DNA of 64,000 bases from NCBI RefSeq assembly GCF_032452875.1, contig NC_083877.1:44193724-44257723 (forward strand). The letters are read 5' to 3'. Shown here in pieces: positions 56,343 through 64,000 of the stretch. Position numbers and translations under genes: made by a program. The notes under the pieces are model-generated. The model was not told where the DNA came from. It made no database searches and was given only the letters and a program-made list of their open reading frames with translations. Every line of letters begins with the position of its first letter. Position 1 is the first letter of the stretch. Source of the stretch: Bos javanicus. Taxonomy: Eukaryota; Chordata; Mammalia; Artiodactyla; Bovidae.

Positions 56343-58737
56343 CCAGAATTATGACCAGCTGGCATTTCCCTTGGTGGCATCACATGTTCTGGGGTCAGCC
56401 ACAGCTTGCAGGCCTAGAAATTTGATCTAGTTGAAGAACCAGAGTTGATTGAAGTCACAACACAGACACACGCTGTCAGGTTCTACAAAGAACTGGAATC
56501 TAAAACCACATGCCAATGACAATTTACTAATCTACAATGAAAAATGAAACTACAAACGGGCTGAGTTACTCATGTTGGCCTGACCAGTGAGTCAGTTCCC
56601 TGCCTGAGAAACCTTCTTACAATCCAGAGGTTACTCAGTGAGCATGAAAATGGGGAAAAGGGAGCTCAGTATATGGTTCGAATGTAGGTGGCATCAGGCT
56701 GATCACCTAGTGAAGACATAGGCATGTACCTCCCCTTGGTCATTGCTTTGATGGACGGACGTTTACTTATGAAGCTTCCACTGCTGGCTTGCCCATTTCC
56801 CCTTCCTAACTGACAGGTAATGATATTAATTCAGTCAAGTCACTGCCATCAGTCTAGTCAGATCTGTCTGAAAGTACGTAATTCTGTCTCTTTGTTGATG
56901 TCTTTGCAAATCTCTGCTGCACCCATTAAGCTATGACTGTCAAATCAATTCTGAAAAAATTAAAAACATGAATCTCATCCAAATGCATAGTGAGCACATG
57001 TCAAAGAGTTAATTAGCTCATTAAAGAAAAGAGTGAATGAAAAAATTGATGTAAGAAGTATGTATAGTCTATGAGAGAAAGAATGCTGAAATAATATTTT
57101 CAAGTTATATATAAAACTGGTTAATATCCTATAAGGCAATAAAGACATAAGCTTTGGGGTTGTTTTTTAAATCAACTAATGTGCATCTCTACCAGAAAAA
57201 AATGCCATTTGTAATTTACCGATTTTCTACAAATGACTGTCTAGCTTTACAGAGTCAGGCCCTAATCAATAGTAAGTAGAAAAAAAAAAAAAACAAAGCT
57301 GTCCTTCTTACAGTGATCAGATGAGCTTTTTAGACAATGCTCTTGTGTGACATTGAAGGGTACACAGTAATCATTCTTCCTTATTTCTGAGTTTTGGAAG
57401 ACTTTTCTTAACAGTCTTAATAGTTTTACTCTCAGAGAGCTATCCCGTTTCCTTGTCTCCAAGTTCTCTGAAAGAAGAGAGATCATCCGGAGAAGAGCAG
57501 AGAGAAACTGCTCGGTCACTGAACTTTCACTGTGCTCAGTTCTTCCCAGCCAGTGGGACTCGACCTTAAAGAATTTGGATCTATTGGTTGTCTAATTGCA
57601 GAAAGAGGAACTCAGTATTCACAGTGTGCCTCCTGGCATTTCAATGTTCTCAACAGCCGACTTTGGGCTTGGTTCATTTGGGTCAGATATTCAGCCAGTG
57701 CATGCAGAGTTCAAATATGGAGCAATTTAAGGATGATTCCAGTGTGTTCTTATATCCTGCCAAGTTGACCATCTAAAGTATTTGGGAATGTTTAGGATCT
57801 GTTATCTAAGCAGGTGTCAGATCTGCAGGAATTGTTTCTGAATAATCATTTCATGTAAAATATGTCTGTCAGGGTAACTAAGGCTAATCATCAGCTGACA
57901 CAGCAGAGCTGCATTGAGTGTTCAAATGCTGCAGTGTTTCGTATCAGTTGGTGAAGAGAAATTATCCTTGGTTGAGGTTATAAGAACCTAACAATGTTGC
58001 CCATCAGTGGCTGTGGAGGCGGTAATGGACCTGGGAGGAGTGCCAACTAGAGGCTGGTGGTCTGGGGGGCAGTAGGAGAGGCAGGTCCTCTCTTTGGCCC
58101 AGGGCTCCCTGGAGTTGCAGTGGTAGCAGAGCAGAGAGGCCATCCAGTAAGCATTGGCATCCAGCTCTCTGCCTGCAGTGAAGGGCCTGTAGCATGCCTA
58201 GCTGCAACAAAGACACCAGAGTTTTTGTGACTGCCAGTACACGGTGACATCATTGATATGGATCTATAGTTTGAACAAGGGCATCACTTAGCTAAGTGAC
58301 AGCTACATCAACTTAAGATCACCACAACAATTTGTGAAAAAAATCAACAATTGATTTGGAAATTTCTAGAATATTTTGGTAAATCATTTTATGTATAATA
58401 TATCATTTATGCATATTTTAAAATGTAGTTAATTCAGCAACTAAAAGGGATGTTAAATATATTTTGGTTAAATATTTTTGGCTTATTATATATTAATATT
58501 TTATCTTGACAGTTGTTAAATATTTTGATTATGATTCATTTCTGGCTAGTTAAAGTTAAAATTATTCAACTTAACCATCAAAATTAAGGAAAAAAATTAA
58601 TTGGGAAGCTATTGGCATTATAATAGGTAAAGATTTATTGTTTGAATTTAGATAAGTGCTTATTCAGTTTAAGAGATGACACAGCCTCCGGTAATCAGAC
58701 AGCTGAATTTTAATAGGCAGTTTGTAAAAAAGTAAAG
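56343..58737. other. Unassigned, largely repeat-free
   Basis: The longest stretch in which I recognise no repeat (2.4 kb). 57300-57970 has balanced composition, and 58010-58210 is G+C-richer. Possible conserved non-coding sequence, untested. The reverse frame 57262-57519 and the forward frames 57532-57776 were not recognised. A 13-A run lies near 57280-57293. Confidence 0.35.
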
Positions 58738-58862
58738 GCCGGCAGAGGGGAGGTTCCCCAAGGGCAGAAACTGTATCTGAGTAAACCGGGTCTCTTGGTT
58801 GCCTAGTAGGCACTTGATAAATGTTAATTGACTAAGTGAATGACTGAATCACTATATGAAAA
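58738..58862 (+). mobile_element. L2/MIR 3' end
   Basis: aagggcagaaactgtatctg, gcctagtaggcacttgataa atgttaattgac: forward L2/MIR terminus. Confidence 0.6.
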
Positions 58863-59034
58863 AGCTCTTTACCCTCACCAGTAATTACGTAAATACTAAC
58901 TAAAACAATCATGAGATACAACTTCACAGCAATTAATTTAGCAAATTTAAAGAAATAGAAAACCAGTGCTGAAGAAACGTTGGGGAAACAGGAAAGCTTG
59001 TCATCACTTTCTGAAGGGACTTAGTTAATTTATA

Positions 59035-59242
59035 AAGAGAAGTTGCTCAGTCATGTCCGGATCTTTTTGACCCCATGGGCTGAAGCCCACCGGGCTTCTC
59101 TGTCCATGGGATTCTCCAGACAAGAATACTGGAGTGGGTTGCCATTTCCTTCTCCAGGGGATCTTCCCCACCCAGGGACTGAACCCAGGTCTACCGCATT
59201 GTAGGCAGACGCTTTACCATCTGAGCCACCAAGGAAGTCCTC
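59035..59242 (-). mobile_element. Bov-tA SINE in L1
   Basis: Full reverse-oriented copy (agttgctcagtcatgtccgg ... catctgagccaccaaggaag). Perfect 12-bp duplications AGTTAATTTATA at 59023-59034 and 59243-59254. Confidence 0.93.
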
Positions 59243-59384
59243 AGTTAATTTATAGTTACTAGTAATCAAGGATGCTTACTTTCTTCACCCATTTCCTGAG
59301 GAATTTATCCTCCGGAAAAAAATGTTTAAAAAACAATGAAAATTTTCTTTAAAGATGTTTATTGTAGAGCTATTTAAAATAGCA

Positions 59385-59507
59385 AAAAGTGAAAGTCATT
59401 CAGTTGTGTGTGACTCTTTGCAACCCATCCATGGAATTCTCTAGGCCAGAATACTGGAGTGAGTAGCCTTTCATCTCTCCAGGGGATCTTCCCAACCCAG
59501 GGATTGG
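59385..59507 (-). mobile_element. Bov-tA SINE, head missing
   Basis: gtgaaagtcattcagttgtg, aattctctaggccagaatac, gatcttcccaacccaggga, then the tRNA-derived head is absent (5'-truncated). Confidence 0.85.
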
Positions 59508-59610
59508 AAGCCATCAAAACATTTGACAGCTTGGTGGAATATTGTACACTCATTTAAAACGATACACATGAGAATTTCATGGAGAAGTTTAGAAGAAATG
59601 TTAACTAATA

Positions 59611-59983
59611 CACATATTCTATTTGCAGCCATGTTTAAAAACAAAACATCTATTGAATAAAAATGTGAGAGGCAGTGGAAAGCATCCACATGAAAAGCTG
59701 GTAGGATGTCTTTGTTAATAAGCTCCTTTCTAATGGATGAACAAGAAATCTTACAGAAATATTTGCCTCCCTTACAGATTGCTAATAAAGAAATTACCAC
59801 AGATCATTCTCAGCACATTAAAATTTAACCCCAAATTAATTTTCTCAAAACTGGGGATTGTTTTCTCTTTGCAATTTACATTGCTCCTACAGATTCATGA
59901 CACATAAATTCAAAAGGGTGATATGGGATAGCAGTGTTCAAAAACAATTCATGGTTTGTAGGAATATTTCTGGGAACAGAGCA
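59611..59983. other. Unassigned sequence
   Basis: Nothing recognised. Confidence 0.4.
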
Positions 59984-60811
59984 CAGTTGTTCCTTTATTT
60001 GCAAGTTCCGTATGTGTGAATTTGCCTACTTACTTAAATTTATTTGTAGTCCCCCAATCAAAACTCAACAGCACTTTCACAATCATTCACAGGCATAAGC
60101 AAAGGAGGAAAAATCTGAGTTGCTCAACATGTGTAGTCCCAGCTTAGGCCAAACCAAAAAGACACTCTGCCTTTTTGTTTCAGCTCTCATACTTTAAACA
60201 AAGTGTTCTTTTCATGGTCTATTTAGTGCCATGTTTTTCACATTATTGTGCCCTTTTTTAGTGCTCCCCAAAACATAGTGCTGATGTGCTGTCTAGCATT
60301 CCTAAGTGGAAGAATTCTGTGATGTGCCTTATGGAGAAAATGCATGTGTTAGATAAGATTCCTTCAGGTATGAATTGTAGTATTGTTGCCCCTGATTTCA
60401 ATATTAATGAATCAACAATATATATTAGGGGCTTTCCTGGTGGTCCAGTGGTTAAGACTTCATCTTCCAAGGCAGAGTGTGCATGTTCAATCTCTGGTTG
60501 GGAAGCTAAGATCCCACATGCCTCAGGGCCAAGAAACTAAAACATAAAACAGAGCAATATTTTAACAAATTCAATAAAGACTTTAAAAATGGTCCTTATA
60601 AAAAGCCAATCTATATATTAGATAACATGTGTTAATAAACAGAAACATACATAAAACAAGGTTATGTGTTGATCAACTGATCAAATATTGTGACCCGAGT
60701 TCCCAGGAACTTAATCCTGTATTTCCCCTGGATACAGTGCTTCAGTATTTGCTCGCTTTTTTTTTATGGCAACTTAAAGAACATACTGCCATGAACAATA
60801 AGAATTGACTG
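59984..60811 (+). mobile_element. Tigger-like DNA transposon, internally deleted
   Basis: Terminal inverted repeats: cagttgttcctttatttgca at the left; the right end reads back as cagtcaattcttattgttca, followed by TA. The interior encodes a degenerate helix-turn-helix of the pogo/CENP-B type in the frame starting 60286 (VMCLMEKMHVLDKI, then NINESTIYI), which in Tigger transposases binds the terminal repeats. The DDE catalytic domain is missing, so this is a non-autonomous relic of about 650 bp once the CHR SINE is removed. The exact subfamily is not assigned. Confidence 0.75.
60428..60606 (+). mobile_element. CHR-type SINE in Tigger relic
   Basis: ggggctttcctggtggtcca, gttcaatctctggttgggaa, gctaagatcccacatgcctc, and the tail acaaattcaataaagacttt aaaaatggtcc. 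Flanked by tatatatta on both sides (left ending 60427, right 60612-60620). Confidence 0.87.
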
Positions 60812-61694
60812 TATATGGTTCTAGTGGGAGCAGAGACTTAATGTATTCATATTTGGTCAGGTATCATCCGTGATATTGAAAATCTTGGGCAAAGTGGAAA
60901 AAGACATTTGTTTTTAGGTTATTGTAATTTTTGCTCCTCCTTGGCAGTGGGCACACACCCTTCCAGACCTGCATGGTTTTTAGCCTTTTGTAGAGTTATT
61001 CAGATCTCTTTTTTTTTCCCTCAAAGATCAGCGAGAATATTGTTAGTTAAGTAGTGTAGACATGCACAATAAATCCTAAGGAGATGGCAAGAACCTCAGA
61101 AGATGTATCCAGTAGTTTTCTTTATGTCCCCACAAGATCAGAAACTGACAAGTACTACCAATTCTGTAGCTGGGGAGAACTCAGTGACATGGTGGCTATG
61201 ACCTGAGTCCTAATCAGATGACCCATGCTGGACATAGTGAAGACTCAAACCTCGGAGAACGGTGTTCTGTTCCCAGGTCTACCCACTGTGGGCATTCTTA
61301 GTTAAAGCAGTAGTAACTAACTTGGGCAGTTGACGCAGTAGCAACTAACTTGGGCATGAAATGAATTTACCAAAAGAATAGGTAACATTCAAAGAATCTC
61401 TGGGAGAACTGGAGATCTTTACATATGGAGCATCCATAGTCAGATGTGCACCCAAATTATACCGTAGAGCTGGTCCGGAGAAGACGCTACTACTGCTTCT
61501 ATGGGAGGCAAACACTGGAGTTCACACTGGCAGCCGACACTGGGAGCTTGAATTCTGCTGCTAAACTGCTGCCATAGCTGCCTCAGAAAGCCCAGAGTAG
61601 CTGCCATCACACCCGCATCCAGCAGATTCCATTCTCCACGTTGCTTGCTTCCTTTTCAGATTTCTAAGCAGCAGCTTCGGTGATGTACCTGTAC
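60812..61694. other. Unassigned sequence
   Basis: Contains the small tandem duplication at 61307-61356. No exon or repeat family recognised. Confidence 0.4.
61307..61356. repeat. Imperfect 28-bp tandem duplication
   Basis: gcagtagtaactaacttggg ca at 61307-61328 recurs at 61335-61356 with one substitution (t to c), separated by gttgac. Confidence 0.85.
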
Positions 61695-61930
61695 AACGGA
61701 TTTTTTTTTCTAATTTTTATTAAAGTATAGTTGATTTAAAATATTAGTTTCTACTGTACAGCAAAGTGAATCAGTTACACATATATCCACCCTTTTAAAA
61801 ATTCTTTTCCCATATAGGTCATTACAGAGTATTGAGAAGAGTTAACTTTTTTCCCCTGTGCTATACGATAGGTCCTTATTATAACAGTTATCCGTTTTAT
61901 ATGTAGTAGTGTGTATATGTCTCAAAACTT
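61695..61930 (-). mobile_element. L1 LINE 3' end (artiodactyl type)
   Basis: ttattaaagtatagttgatt, ctgtacagcaaagtgaatca, cccctgtgctatacgatagg, tatgtagtagtgtgtatatg: reversed artiodactyl L1 3' UTR, same class as 23068-23322. Confidence 0.83.
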
Positions 61931-63599
61931 GGGAAGAAGCAAGGAGAAGGAGGAAAATGAATGATAAAAGTGCCTTACCATCTTGCACAGTCCTTTACAA
62001 AGAGGGCTTCACTTGTGGTGACTCAGGCCACCCTAGAGACAGACACATTTTCTCTCACCCTTCTAAACCAGTAAACACAGAGGGATTATTGCTGTCCCAG
62101 GTCCACTAAAGTTTCTAGAATCTTCCATATAAGGCAGGAGTTTCTACTCCCTGCCTTTCCTACACCTGGCCCTCAAAGGCCATACTCTGTTTCTTCTTTC
62201 CTCCTCCTTCCTTCTTTATTTTACAATTTCGTATGAAATTTTCTTTACTCAGTAGGAAATATGGCATTATGATACATTTTGTATAGCATACTTTATACTG
62301 AAACTGCTCTTCTTCTAAAATGTGTATTCTGTAAATGTAAATTTATGCATAGAGCATGGTTTGCTTTAATCAGTGTACAAGATTTTCACATTAAAGCAGT
62401 GAGTGAAACAATCAGAATGCAGTTACATTTCAATGGAGAACAAGAATTTTTTTAATCTCCCTGTAGCATTTCTAGAACAATGATTCTCAACATGTCAATT
62501 GGAAAAGCCATATTTTAAATAAAATTTTACAAATCTTAGTAATAGTATGTACTAGAAGCCAAACTTTTAATATCCAGCTCTTAATTGAAGAGTATTCCTA
62601 AATGAGTTTGATGTATCACACTGTCATCTGTGTATTCTTGTGAAAACAGAACAACACATAGGTATAGAATATACTTTTTGCGCAGCCAGTTGTAGAACCC
62701 TTTGTGGGGACTCTGACTTTGTTATTAGGTCACACCAGAGGCACAGGCATGACATTTCCTGGATTGTAGTCAGGCAGGCGTCCACTGCCAAGTCTCCTTG
62801 GGCCAAGCTGGCAGCAAATTGATGGTGTCTTGGGAGAGATTGGTTCCCCCTGCCCGAATATGCTGGCCTTGCTTTCCAGCCTCTCACTGGCTTTTGAGGC
62901 AGTGGTTCATACACGTTTTTGTTTTGTTTTTTTTCAGTTATGCAAAAATGCTTACTACATATGCAAGCCATTTAGAAACAGAAAATAAAAATCATTCCTA
63001 GAATAATTTAAACATATGCTTATGACTGGATTAAAAAACCATTAAAAACAAGGGTCTTGAAGCACACTGACAAAGCAGAAAAGACTATAATGGTGAAAGC
63101 TCATTTCCCTCACTGCACTGGACATTGAACAGAATTAAACCCACATATGAAAGCAGTTCATTTCTTCTTTCATCAGAGAGCCTTACTTACAAGGAAATAA
63201 TGGACAGTTCTTTCAGCTCTACTGTTCTTTTCTCTTTGTTATGGATGTCCTCTTGTGACTTTCATTTGAGTCACTATCAGAGTCAATAAAGTAATGGTTT
63301 AAAAAGATGGAAAGCTTTTTAAAAGCACACAATTTTAACTTGAAGGTCTGAGACCAAATCAGTTCCAGGCTCTGGTGACCTCTGTTGCACTCAGTCCCCC
63401 TTCCCTGATCATTATTGGACCCCTTCTAAGGACAGAATAAAATGCTTGATACTGACTTTCATTGCTGTTGTTACCAGTTCAGGGTTGATGCAGAGTGAGA
63501 ACCAATGTGAGATTAAGTTTAGAGCATAAAGATGGTCATTTAAAATGTGATACGTGTAGACTGGGAGACAGGCACTAAAAATCACATAGTTGATTGGGT
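61931..63599. other. Unassigned sequence
   Basis: No repeat or exon recognised. Overlapping frames at 62624-63001 on both strands look random. Confidence 0.4.
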
Positions 63600-64000
63600 C
63601 CTGTATTAGTTTTCTATGGTTACGTAACAAATTAACTCAAGCATGGTGTCTTCAAACCACAGGCGTTGATTATCTCACAGTGTCTGTGAGTCCGGCATCT
63701 GGGGGCTGCTTAGCTGCATGTCTGGTTCAGGTGCTCTTAGGAAGCTGCAGCTTAGGTGTCGGGCGGGGCTGCAGTCACCTGAGGCTTGACTGGACAGGAG
63801 GATCTGGTTTCAAGATCATTCATGTGGCTGTTGGCAGGAGGCCTTATTTCTTCAACCCAGGGGCCTCTCCGTACAACTGCTCATGACATGGTTTCTCCCA
63901 GAGCGAGGGATCCAGGAGAGAGAAAGCCCAAGACATAAGCCATAGTCTTTTAGAAGTAACATATCACCATTTTGGCCACACTCTGTTGGTCTCTCAAGGG
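63600..64000 (-). mobile_element. MLT1-type MaLR LTR, runs off window
   Basis: tgtattagttttctatggtt acgtaacaaa, ggcaggaggccttatttctt, gagcgagggatccaggagag: reversed MLT1-class LTR, related to the copy at 331-955 and in the same orientation. Incomplete at the window end. Confidence 0.75.

Larger units (their letters stand above)
58868..59610 (+). mobile_element. Old L1 remnant, split twice
   Basis: acaatcatgagatacaactt, then aatttatcctccggaaaaaa, gatgtttattgtagagctat, ttaaaatagcaaaaag, and after the second SINE ggtggaatattgtacactca: forward L1 ORF2 3' region in order, interrupted by two Bov-tA copies. Confidence 0.65.

Noticed and set aside
1..64000. CRISPR array, operon, phage or bacterial defence system
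   Set aside because: No regularly spaced repeats with spacers and no prokaryotic coding density. All repeats belong to mammalian transposon families.

Overview
The window is nuclear DNA of a ruminant (pecoran artiodactyl, cattle/sheep/goat type). The evidence is the repeat set: young tRNA-Glu SINEs of the Bov-tA type, Bov-A2 dimers ending in (CAG)n, several BovB (RTE) LINE 3' ends, older cetartiodactyl CHR-type SINEs, and L1 tails of artiodactyl type, on top of pan-mammalian MIR, L2, MER5A, MLT1 and Tigger remnants. The sequence does not tell me which ruminant species it is. There are no prokaryotic features, no CRISPR array and no operon. No intact protein gene could be recognised.

Layout. 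1-11.2 kb: repeat-dense (MLT1 LTR, L2, Bov-tA, CHR, two Bov-A2, two BovB tails, MIR) with no gene. 11.2-12.3 kb: a purine-rich flank, a TATAAA box at 11884 and a CpG-rich, ATG-free stretch ending in a good splice donor at 12096/12097. This is my best candidate for a promoter and 5' UTR exon on the + strand. 12.3-30.7 kb would be the first introns. They contain L1, a 2-kb BovB copy with nested SINEs, and two candidate small exons: 24062-24181 (start codon at 24109, donor in phase 1) and 30673-30713 (acceptor and donor, entering in phase 1, leaving in phase 0). The two reading frames are compatible. I do not recognise the protein, and no later exon is visible. 30.7-64 kb: repeats and unassigned sequence, including several L1 copies on both strands, two further BovB tails, an MLT1 LTR split by a Bov-tA, a dimeric Bov-tA, an internally deleted Tigger-like DNA transposon split by a CHR SINE, and another MLT1 LTR running off the right end.

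The rest is transposon archaeology. The most unusual structures are a Bov-tA inside BovB that carries an 87-bp copy of sequence found 1.3 kb away, a 26-bp target duplication around that same SINE, a 1.5-unit Bov-tA flanked by a single target duplication, and an 83-bp poly(A)-tailed mRNA 3'-end fragment inserted in a CHR SINE. I did not find a previously undescribed biological system. The candidate 5' gene end is the most testable functional signal. Repeat family names are from memory of consensus sequences and were not checked by RepeatMasker.
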